This document shows positions 7,134 to 13,218 of a stretch of DNA of 13,645 bases, in pieces. This DNA comes from Chloroflexota bacterium (lineage in GTDB: Bacteria > Chloroflexota > Dehalococcoidia > UBA2247 > RBG-13-53-26). Made by a program: the position numbers and the translations under genes. Every line of letters starts with the position of its first letter. Position 1 is the stretch's first letter. The notes beneath the pieces were generated by a model. It saw nothing but the letters and a program-made list of their open reading frames with translations. It made no database searches and was not told the origin of the DNA. The DNA lies in contig QMOF01000036.1 of NCBI GenBank assembly GCA_003650185.1, forward strand, positions 1-13,645, read 5' to 3'.

Positions 7134-8216
7134 CTAGAAGGGCGCGGCTATGTTTACTTCCGCGCCGACCTGTCTCAGCTCTTGTACCACCTTGTGGTAG
7201 ATGGGCACCTCTTCCCTGTTCTGCTCATAGAGCTCGAACTCCTTCTCACCGTGAATGAATATCCTGTCCCTGCCAGCAGCTTTCTCCGAGTTCTTGAGTA
7301 TGTTTATGTACTCGTCCATTAGGCCGCAGAACACAGTCTGGTCGATGAACGCATCTACCCTCATGGCCCCGAAGAAGTGCGAGACCTTGGCGGGTGACTC
7401 CTTACTGGGGTAGGTGTTGGGCCCAAACAGGCTGCCGGAGAGTACCCCGCACATTATGTCCACTGCAAGGCACAATCCGTACCCCTTGTGGCCACCCCCC
7501 TCCTCGCCCGCACCACCCAGCGGCAACAACCCACCGCCTTTCTTATCAGCCCAGTTGGCCAGCACCCTCGGTATGTCCTGGGTGGCACGCCCCAGCTCGT
7601 CTGTCGCCCATGTGAGGGGCATGGTCTTGCCTTCCCGCCCGTAGACCTCAACCTTTCCCCTGGGAACAGTGGACGTCGCCATATCCAGCACAAACGGGCG
7701 CTCCTTGCCCGCAGGCACAGCAATCGAAATGGGGTTCGTACCGAGCACAGCATCCTTGCCGTGAGTCGGCACCACAAGCGGAGCCGTATTGGTCAGCGAC
7801 AGTCCGATGAGCCCGTGCTCCAGCGCCATCATCGAATAATAACCGGCAATCCCGTAGTGGTTCGAGTCACGGACAGCAGCGAAGGCCACATTGTTCTTCA
7901 ACGCCTTGTCGATAACCATCTGCATGACCCTGTAGCCCGCGACCAGTCCCAACCCATCTCCGGCAGATATGAGCAGCGTATTCGGCGTCTCCTTCACGAT
8001 CTGCAGCAGGGTGACCGGCTTCATCACACCCGCCTTCAGTCCATCGGTGTACCTCTTCAGCCTCTGGAGTCCGTGTGAGTCCACACCCCTTTGATCTGCA
8101 GCGATTAACACATCAGCCGCTATTCGGGCGTCATCCACCGGCACTCCAAACTTGCTGAAAACACTGACGGTGAACTCTCGCAGAGTGTCAACCTTTATTC
8201 TGACGTATTCTTCCAC
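7134..8216 (-). CDS. LDH2-type malate/L-lactate dehydrogenase, NAD(P)-dependent (360 aa)
   Basis: Member of the malate/L-lactate/ureidoglycolate dehydrogenase family (Ldh_2), a fold unrelated to classical MDH. Family motifs: RGVDSHG (43-49), the active-site region SNHYGIAGYYS (118-128), GTNPI (159-163), MATS (179-182) and GGHKGYGLCL (241-250), where Lys244 matches the conserved Lys of the usual YKGYG. Length is normal for the family (about 340-360). Placed between succinyl-CoA synthetase and fumarase/malic enzyme functions, it most likely oxidises malate to oxaloacetate. The family also includes lactate, sulfolactate and ureidoglycolate enzymes, so lactate is a real alternative, especially beside LutAB-like proteins. 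The GTG start at 8216 follows a GGGGG-containing ribosome-binding site. A 71-nt gap upstream is among the longest inside the operon. Confidence 0.9.
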   Translation of the reverse strand: MEEYVRIKVDTLREFTVSVFSKFGVPVDDARIAADVLIAADQRGVDSHGLQRLKRYTDGLKAGVMKPVTLLQIVKETPNTLLISAGDGLGLVAGYRVMQMVIDKALKNNVAFAAVRDSNHYGIAGYYSMMALEHGLIGLSLTNTAPLVVPTHGKDAVLGTNPISIAVPAGKERPFVLDMATSTVPRGKVEVYGREGKTMPLTWATDELGRATQDIPRVLANWADKKGGGLLPLGGAGEEGGGHKGYGLCLAVDIMCGVLSGSLFGPNTYPSKESPAKVSHFFGAMRVDAFIDQTVFCGLMDEYINILKNSEKAAGRDRIFIHGEKEFELYEQNREEVPIYHKVVQELRQVGAEVNIAAPF

Positions 8217-8287
8217 TTGCCTTCCCCCGGTAAAACATTATGCAACGGCTGTCGCCACCAAGAACACGGCGGGCTGCTCAGCCAGCA

Positions 8288-9175
8288 TCAAATCCTGAGC
8301 AACCTGGCTATGTCGCTGGGCTTGTCAGCCACCGGCACTCCAGCGGCTTCAAGGGCCTCGACCTTGGACTGCGCCGTGCCAACGTTGCCCATGACAATGG
8401 CACCGGCATGCCCCATCCGTTTCTCCGGCGGCGCTGACCTCCCGGCAATGTACGCCACCACGGGTTTCGGATACTTCGTCTCAATGATATACTGGGCGGC
8501 CAGTTCCTCTGCCTTGCCTCCCACCTCACCGACAAGGACTACCCCCTTCGTCTGCTCGTCTTCACGGAACATATCGAGCAACTTGATGAAGTCCAGCCCG
8601 ACGACCGGGTCACCCCCGATTCCCACACACGTGCTCTGGCCCAGGCCCGCGTCGGTGATGTGCCAGGCAATCTCGTACGCCAGGGTTCCACTCCTGGAGG
8701 CAATACCCACGCAACCGGGCTTGAAAACGTGGCTCGGCATGATGCCCACCTTGGTCCGCTCCGGCACATTTATAATGCCGGGAGTGTTTGGCCCCACGAT
8801 GATGGTACCCTTCTTCTCGGCCCTGGATATGAACCCAATCGTATCTCTCTGCGGAATCAACTCGGTAATAACCACGACCGTCCTCAGTCCTGCCTCGATC
8901 GCTTCGTTGACCGCGCCCGCGGCAAAGCGTGCCGGAACCAGTACGATGGAGGTATTGGCACCGTCCTGGGCAACAGCCTCGGCAACCGTATTGTATACCG
9001 GCACACCGTAGACCTCCTGGCCTCCTTTCCCCGGCGTCACTCCCGCAACCACCTTGGTGCCGAAACGCAACATCGCTTCTGCGTGGAACCGTCCCTCGTT
9101 CCCTGTTATGCCCTGTACTATTACCCTCGATTGTCCATCGACTATGCTTCTCAAGCTACCCACCTCGCGACTCAC
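8288..9175 (-). CDS. sucD: Succinyl-CoA synthetase, alpha subunit (295 aa)
   Basis: Alpha subunit of succinate-CoA ligase, carrying the phosphohistidine intermediate and the CoA-binding domain. Visible features: CoA-binding motif QGITGNEG (21-28), GPNTPGIIN (128-136), SRSGTLAYE (160-168), Glu217 in GEVGG, and active-site His256 in KRMGHAGAI. The enzyme converts succinyl-CoA, ADP (or GDP) and phosphate to succinate, CoA and a nucleoside triphosphate, which is the only substrate-level phosphorylation step in this operon. The GTG start at 9175 overlaps the beta-subunit stop by 4 nt (GTGA). An alternative TTG at 9154 has a better-placed GAGGTGGG and gives a family-like N-terminus (RSIVDGQSRVIVQG), so the true start may be 21 nt downstream. 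Related acyl-CoA or malyl-CoA synthetases share this fold, but the mutase context supports succinyl-CoA. Confidence 0.95.
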   Translation of the reverse strand: MSREVGSLRSIVDGQSRVIVQGITGNEGRFHAEAMLRFGTKVVAGVTPGKGGQEVYGVPVYNTVAEAVAQDGANTSIVLVPARFAAGAVNEAIEAGLRTVVVITELIPQRDTIGFISRAEKKGTIIVGPNTPGIINVPERTKVGIMPSHVFKPGCVGIASRSGTLAYEIAWHITDAGLGQSTCVGIGGDPVVGLDFIKLLDMFREDEQTKGVVLVGEVGGKAEELAAQYIIETKYPKPVVAYIAGRSAPPEKRMGHAGAIVMGNVGTAQSKVEALEAAGVPVADKPSDIARLLRI

Positions 9176-10302
9176 AATTTCAGCACTTCCCTGGCCGCTG
9201 TCTCCATGTCAGGGTAGATATTCAACCCAGCCCGCCGGAGTATGGCCATCCCCTCCGCCTCGTTTGTCCCCATCAAGCGTACGGCGATCGGCTTCTTCAC
9301 CGCTGATTCAGCCAGACCCTCTACCAAGCCCTCCGCCACTATGTCACACCTGGTTATTCCGCCCAGGATATTGACCAGCACCGCCCTCACTTCCGGCTTC
9401 GCCATCACCAGCAACAGTCCCTTCTTGATGAGCTCTGTCCGTGCCCCACCCCCAATGTCCAGGAAATTGGCAGGCCGGCCCCCAAAATGATGCACCAGGT
9501 CCATGGTCGCCATTACCAGGCCTGCCCCATTCCCAATGATCCCTATATCGCCATCCAGTTCTACGTAGGAAAGGCCATCGCGCCTGGCCTCGGCCTCTCT
9601 TGGGGTATCCTCCGCCCGATAGGACTTCCTGCCCTCGAACTCCGGGTGTCTGAACAGTGCGTTATCGTCTATTATCATCCTGGCATCAGCCGCCATGAAT
9701 TCTCCGGTCGCGGTCTTGACGGCGGGATTCAGCTCGACCAGCTCGGCATCGTAATCTAAGGCGGCTTGGTACAGGTTCGCCGCGACTGCGGCGAGCCGAC
9801 CTATGTCGGCCTCCTCGATCTCACCAAGGCGGTGTAGCATACCTTCAGCCGACCTCTGGCTGAAACCCTGTTCAGGGTCCACCCATTCCCTCAGTATTTT
9901 CTCCGGCGTTGCCTGGGCGATTTCCTCGATATCCACCCCACCGCTGGTGGAAAGCAAGACAATGTACCTCCTGGCCTGCCTGTCTATCGTCACAGAGGCA
10001 TAGAACTGACGGCAGATGTCCAGCTTCTCTTCAACCAGCAGACTGCCCACAGACGCCCCCTTGATGGTACTGCCGATAAGCCTCGAGGCCACCTTTCTCG
10101 CCTCGTCCGGGTCGTCAGCAAACAGTATGCCACCTGCCTTCCCCCTCCCAGAGACCAGGACCTGCGACTTGAGAACCACGGGCTTGCCGATTTCTCTGGC
10201 CACGGTCTCAACCTCGTCCGGACTGCTGGCCACCCGGCCCCTGGGAGCAGCTATCCCGTAGTTACGCAGGATGTCCTTCGCTTCAAACTCGAATAACTTC
10301 AA
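9172..10302 (-). CDS. sucC: Succinyl-CoA synthetase, beta subunit (376 aa)
   Basis: ATP-grasp beta subunit of succinate-CoA ligase, supplying the nucleotide site. The N-terminus MKLFEFEAKDIL is the family signature and fixes the unusual TTG start at 10302, although the ribosome-binding site is weak. Nucleotide-domain residues include Lys45 and the loop GRGKAGG (52-58). Metal-binding residues lie in ELVELNP (187-193) and ADARMIIDDNALFR (205-218). The C-terminal ligase domain shows GNGAGLVMATMD (257-268), FLDIGGGA (280-287) and NILGGITRCDIVAEG (311-325). Length is close to E. coli SucC (388). It follows the epimerase stop by 18 nt and overlaps sucD by 4 nt. ATP versus GTP specificity cannot be read from the sequence. 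A malate-CoA ligase beta subunit would look similar and is the main alternative. Confidence 0.95.
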   Translation of the reverse strand: MKLFEFEAKDILRNYGIAAPRGRVASSPDEVETVAREIGKPVVLKSQVLVSGRGKAGGILFADDPDEARKVASRLIGSTIKGASVGSLLVEEKLDICRQFYASVTIDRQARRYIVLLSTSGGVDIEEIAQATPEKILREWVDPEQGFSQRSAEGMLHRLGEIEEADIGRLAAVAANLYQAALDYDAELVELNPAVKTATGEFMAADARMIIDDNALFRHPEFEGRKSYRAEDTPREAEARRDGLSYVELDGDIGIIGNGAGLVMATMDLVHHFGGRPANFLDIGGGARTELIKKGLLLVMAKPEVRAVLVNILGGITRCDIVAEGLVEGLAESAVKKPIAVRLMGTNEAEGMAILRRAGLNIYPDMETAAREVLKL

Positions 10303-10320
10303 TTCGCTCTAACCCCCGTA

Positions 10321-10722
10321 CTACCCCTGTGGCTCGACCAGCTCTATCAGGGCCTTGGTCCCCTTCGGGTGCAAAAAGGCAATCTTGTTGTTGCCCGCGC
10401 CTATCCTCGGCTTCTTGTCGATCAAGGCCACGCCCGCCTGTTCCAGTGTCTGCAAGGCACTCTCAATGTCATTTACCTGAAGGGCCAGGTGATGGAGACC
10501 TTCACCCCGGGCCCGAATGTGCTTGGCAATTGGTCCCTCAGGATCGGTTGACTCCAGCAACTCGATCCTAGTATCGCCCACTGGTATGACGGCCACCTTT
10601 ACCTTCTGGTCTTCCACCATCTCGATCTCTTTCACTCTGAGCCCAAGCGCCTCAATGTAAGGCTTAGCCGCTTCCTCGATACTGTTCACAGCAATGCCAA
10701 TGTGGTTCACCTTGACTATCAC
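10321..10722 (-). CDS. mce: Methylmalonyl-CoA epimerase (133 aa)
   Basis: Small metal-dependent VOC-fold enzyme that interconverts (2R)- and (2S)-methylmalonyl-CoA, connecting the mutase to carboxylase or transcarboxylase chemistry. Two beta-alpha-beta-beta-beta modules are visible. Probable metal ligands are His7 (VNHIGIAV), Glu54 (TRIELLE), His77/His78 (GLHHLAL) and Glu127 (LIELVEP). The segment RIGAGNNKIAFLHPK (106-120) is characteristic of the family. Length is normal (130-150 aa). The GTG start overlaps the B12-subunit stop by 4 nt (GTGA), and GGAGG lies about 9 nt upstream. A second in-frame GTG at 10710 would also give a plausible N-terminus. Confidence 0.95.
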   Translation of the reverse strand: MIVKVNHIGIAVNSIEEAAKPYIEALGLRVKEIEMVEDQKVKVAVIPVGDTRIELLESTDPEGPIAKHIRARGEGLHHLALQVNDIESALQTLEQAGVALIDKKPRIGAGNNKIAFLHPKGTKALIELVEPQG

Positions 10723-11123
10723 TGCCGCTGCCCTCCTACGCTGTCCTCTATAAACTTGACGATCTCGGCCAGGGGCGTGCCTGGGCCAAAGACCCGCGCC
10801 ATGCCAACCTCCATCAGCTTCGGTATGTCCTTTTTCGGTATGATCCCTCCGCCGACCACCAGAATATCCTTGCCGCCCTTGTGGCGGATCAAGTCGATCG
10901 TCTTGCGGAACAGGGCCATGTGTGCTCCTGAGAGGCAGCTCAGGCCAACCACGTCGACGTCTTCTTGAATAGCCGCATCAGCAATTTGCTCCGGTGTCAA
11001 ACGCAAGCCGAGGTAGATGACCTCCATGCCAGCATCCCTCAAGCCGCGAGCTATCACCTTGGCCCCACGATCGTGACCGTCCAGACCAGGCTTGGCTATC
11101 AAGACCCGAATCTTCTTGTCCAT
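10719..11123 (-). CDS. mcmA2: Methylmalonyl-CoA mutase, B12-binding subunit (134 aa)
   Basis: Stand-alone cobalamin-binding domain that pairs with the preceding catalytic subunit. The base-off/His-on motif is DGHDRG (15-20), with His17 as the lower axial cobalt ligand. The SxL motif is Ser62-Cys63-Leu64 in GLSCLSGAH, and the glycine turn is VVGGGIIP (89-96). The fold is a single flavodoxin-like domain. In many bacteria this domain is fused to the C-terminus of the mutase; the split form is common in archaea, Chloroflexota and Firmicutes. I prefer the ATG at 11123, which has CAGGGG six bases upstream and gives the family-typical N-terminus MDKKIRVLIAKPG. An ATG at 11138, abutting the previous stop, is in frame but lacks a clear ribosome-binding site. 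Confidence 0.96.
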   Translation of the reverse strand: MDKKIRVLIAKPGLDGHDRGAKVIARGLRDAGMEVIYLGLRLTPEQIADAAIQEDVDVVGLSCLSGAHMALFRKTIDLIRHKGGKDILVVGGGIIPKKDIPKLMEVGMARVFGPGTPLAEIVKFIEDSVGGQRQ

Positions 11124-11138
11124 GGACATCCCCTGCAT

Positions 11139-12749
11139 CTATACTATGCTCGGCTCTCTGTACTCGCCGAAAGCCTTCCTCAAAGCGTCGCTTATCTCCC
11201 CGACGGTGGCGTAGGCCTTCACCGCGTCGATAACAGCAGGCATGATATTCTCTTCGCTCTTTGCCACCTCAAGCACCCTCTCCAGTGCTTCATCTACTCG
11301 CCGGCTGTCCCTTTCATTCTTCAGCTGCCGCAGTCTCTCAATCTGCCTTCTCTCCGTTTCCTCCCCAATCTCGAGGGTCTCCGGCAACTGTTCCTCCGTG
11401 GTCGCATACTTGTTGACACCAACAATGATCAGATCACCAGCGTCAACCGCCCTCTGGTAGTCGTAGGCCGAGTTCGCAATCTCCCTCTGGACATAGCCTT
11501 TCTCGATTGCCTTCAAGGCACCGCCCATATTGTCAATCTCAGCTATATACTCCATGATCTTGGCTTCGAGCTGATTGGTCAACCACTCCACATAGTAAGA
11601 GCCGCCAAGCGGATCCACCGTGTCGGCTACCCCACTTTCTTCAGCAATAATCTGCTGAGTCCTCAGGGCTACTTGCACCGCCTGCTCGCTGGGAAGGGCC
11701 AGCGCCTCATCGAAAGAGTTGGTGTGCAGGGACTGGCACCCACCCAACACCGCCGCCAGAGCCTGAAGAGTCACCCTCACTATGTTGTTCAACGGCTGCT
11801 GCGCCGTAAGGGTGAAGCCATCGGTCTGGACGTGATATCTCAGCATCATGGACCTCGGACTAGTGGCGCCAAACCTCTCCTTCATGATCCGGGCCCAGCT
11901 CCGCCGCAGCGCCCTGAACTTGGCTACCTCTTCCAGGATGTTTGTGTAGGCAGCAAAGAAGAAAGAGAAGCGCGGTGCAAAGGAGTCCACCTCCATCCCG
12001 CGGTCGATCATGGCCTGAACATAGGCGATGCCGTTTGCCAGTGTGAAGGCCGCTTCCTGAGCCGCGGTGGCCCCAGCCTCCCTCATGTGGTAGCCACTGA
12101 TGCTTATCGAGTTCCATTGCGGCATGTTCTCAGCGCAGAAAGCGCACAGGTCGGTCACCAACCGCATAGACGGCTTCGGGCCGAAGATATAGGTGTTCCT
12201 GGCTATGTACTCTTTCAACACGTCGTTCTGGACGGTCCCGTTGAGCTTGCTTCTGTCCGCCCCCTGTTTCTCCGCTGCCGCGATGTACATGGCCAGTAGA
12301 ATTGGCGCCGTGGCGTTTATCGTCATGGAAGTGCTTACATCGGCAAGAGGTATTCCGTCCCAGAGACGCTCCACATCCTGAAGCGAATCGACGGCCACAC
12401 CACACCTGCCTACCTCCCCGGCGGCCAGCGGGTGATCAGAGTCATAGCCCTCTTGTGTCGGCAGGTGAAAGGCGACACTGAAACCGGTCTGTCCTTGCTG
12501 GTAGAGGTATTTGAAGCGCTCGTTGGTCTCCTCAACTGTACCGAACCCGGCATACTGGCGCATGGTCCACAGTCTGCCTCGATAGCCGGTCGGCATTATG
12601 TGTCGCGTGAAAGGGTACTCTCCAGGCAGACCCAATGCCTCCTCAGTCGCCCCTTCTGCGTCAGCCGGGCCGTATACCCTCTTGACCACAAGACCATCGA
12701 CAGTCGTCCTGAACTCCAGTTTCCTCTCGGTCATCTTCTTCTCTGTCAT
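11139..12749 (-). CDS. mcmA1: Methylmalonyl-CoA mutase, large catalytic subunit (536 aa)
   Basis: TIM-barrel subunit that rearranges (R)-methylmalonyl-CoA and succinyl-CoA by radical chemistry with adenosylcobalamin bound by the next gene's product. Compared from memory with the Propionibacterium enzyme, key residues align at a constant offset of 23: Arg59, Thr62, Tyr66, Ser91, Arg184, Tyr220, His221, Arg260 and Ser262 correspond to Arg82, Thr85, Tyr89, Ser114, Arg207, Tyr243, His244, Arg283 and Ser285. Tyr66 and Arg184 are the carboxylate-contacting pair that differs in isobutyryl-CoA mutase, so methylmalonyl-CoA is the likely substrate. The C-terminus (450-536) is a helical tail without a B12 domain. 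The ATG at 12749 has GGGAG five bases upstream. An in-frame TTG at 12773 lies in the upstream hairpin and is unlikely. First gene of the operon. Confidence 0.97.
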   Translation of the reverse strand: MTEKKMTERKLEFRTTVDGLVVKRVYGPADAEGATEEALGLPGEYPFTRHIMPTGYRGRLWTMRQYAGFGTVEETNERFKYLYQQGQTGFSVAFHLPTQEGYDSDHPLAAGEVGRCGVAVDSLQDVERLWDGIPLADVSTSMTINATAPILLAMYIAAAEKQGADRSKLNGTVQNDVLKEYIARNTYIFGPKPSMRLVTDLCAFCAENMPQWNSISISGYHMREAGATAAQEAAFTLANGIAYVQAMIDRGMEVDSFAPRFSFFFAAYTNILEEVAKFRALRRSWARIMKERFGATSPRSMMLRYHVQTDGFTLTAQQPLNNIVRVTLQALAAVLGGCQSLHTNSFDEALALPSEQAVQVALRTQQIIAEESGVADTVDPLGGSYYVEWLTNQLEAKIMEYIAEIDNMGGALKAIEKGYVQREIANSAYDYQRAVDAGDLIIVGVNKYATTEEQLPETLEIGEETERRQIERLRQLKNERDSRRVDEALERVLEVAKSEENIMPAVIDAVKAYATVGEISDALRKAFGEYREPSIV

Positions 12750-12771
12750 CTCGTCTCCCGCAAATAAGATC

Positions 12772-12800
12772 AAAGCTACCAGCTATTGACTGGTAGCTTT
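12772..12800 (-). promoter_or_regulatory. Perfect 11-bp hairpin ahead of mcmA1
   Basis: AAAGCTACCAG (12772-12782) and CTGGTAGCTTT (12790-12800) are exact reverse complements separated by 7 nt. In the mcmA1 transcript this forms a stem-loop ending 22 nt before the start codon. A short T-containing stretch (TTTGATCTTATTT) follows on the minus strand. It could be a leaky terminator or attenuator, an mRNA-stability element, or a palindromic operator. The stem is AT/GC mixed and the T-run is poor, so full termination is unlikely. Confidence 0.6.
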
Positions 12801-12955
12801 TCACTGTCCGGCAGAACTGCTATCCAGAATGACTCAGTCTCTTTTCTTCTGTTTGCTGCCCTGACAAACTCCGGTCTTTGCTCAGGGCTTGTATCGAGAA
12901 TCGCTGCCTTTGCAGGGCCACCAGCCAGGATTCTGCCCCTCACGAGACCGGACAT
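12776..12955 (-). CDS. Doubtful small ORF in the operon leader (59 aa)
   Basis: An open frame from ATG at 12955 with GGGAG about 10 nt upstream, ending in a TAG inside the mcmA1 hairpin. The encoded peptide is basic and polar, rich in Arg, Glu and Ala, with two tryptophans, no membrane segment and no cysteine. I recognise no family. Codon use is not obviously random, but the length is within what a GC-rich leader gives by chance. It lies downstream of the candidate promoter, so it would be on the operon transcript as a possible leader peptide or small protein. Equally it may be untranslated leader RNA. Confidence 0.2.
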   Translation of the reverse strand: MSGLVRGRILAGGPAKAAILDTSPEQRPEFVRAANRRKETESFWIAVLPDSEKLPVNSW

Positions 12956-13024
12956 CAACTGAAGTCTCCCTGGTTTGGCCGAAGGCGTAGCAACTATGTG
13001 AGCGATGCCCCCCTTCAGAAGCAA

Positions 13025-13054
13025 AGTTTAGCATTTACCAAGCGTCAATGTCAA
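13025..13054 (-). promoter_or_regulatory. Candidate sigma70-type promoter for the operon
   Basis: On the minus strand a consensus -35 box TTGACA (13054-13049) is followed, after 18 bp, by TAAACT (13030-13025) as a 4-of-6 match to the -10 box. Transcription would start near 13018, giving a leader of about 270 nt before mcmA1. It is the best promoter-like sequence I found in the only large gap, exactly where the operon needs one. Sequence-only prediction. Confidence 0.45.
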
Positions 13055-13089
13055 TTTCGGCCACAGACGCATCGTTCGGGAAACTGCCT

Positions 13090-13141
13090 GGACCCCTCCT
13101 GTGTATCTCTTGCACCGGGGCGCTCGGCAGTATAGGGGTCC
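13090..13141. repeat. Inverted repeat with 8-bp perfect arms, 36-bp interior
   Basis: GGACCCCT (13090-13097) is the exact reverse complement of AGGGGTCC (13134-13141), and the GC-rich interior could fold further. It lies between the HAD gene stop and the candidate operon promoter. It might end the upstream transcript or bind a regulator, but no T-run follows on either strand, and chance cannot be excluded in GC-rich DNA. Confidence 0.3.
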
Positions 13142-13218
13142 GGCCCCAGATCAGCAACTTCGCATCGTGGACTACGATACATGCCGTCAGGCTCAGAAAG
13201 AACCCGTCATCAGCAAGA

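Larger units (their letters stand above)
12750..13218 (-). other. Intergenic and leader region between HAD gene and mcmA1
   Basis: About 470 bp without a recognised gene, the only such gap in the window. It contains a candidate promoter (13054-13025), an inverted repeat upstream of it (13090-13141), a leader of about 270 nt and a hairpin just before mcmA1 (12772-12800). Two short open frames (12776-12955 and 13035-13244) read plausibly on the minus strand but match nothing I know. I saw no T-box and no tRNA-like fold. A short resemblance to a B12 box did not hold up. Confidence 0.6.

Noticed and set aside
8237..8242. CATAAT on the minus strand in the sucD-to-dehydrogenase gap as an internal promoter -10 box
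   Set aside because: No acceptable -35 element is found at 16-18 bp, so it is too weak to list as a promoter, although the 71-nt gap would be a reasonable place for one.
10965..12299. Long plus-strand open frame (444 codons) opposite the mutase genes
   Set aside because: It lies antisense to two confidently identified genes, has low-complexity His/Leu/Arg-rich content and no recognisable domain. GC-rich coding DNA commonly yields such antisense frames.
11139..12749. Isobutyryl-CoA or ethylmalonyl-CoA mutase as the identity of the mutase
   Set aside because: The carboxylate-contacting Tyr and Arg of methylmalonyl-CoA mutase are present at the correct spacing from the active-site His. The epimerase and succinyl-CoA synthetase context also fits methylmalonyl-CoA.
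12961..12976. Resemblance to a cobalamin riboswitch B12 box (minus strand AAACCAGGGAGACTTC)
   Set aside because: Only the CCAGG/GAGAC core is similar. The other conserved riboswitch segments are not found upstream, and the element would begin before the predicted transcription start.
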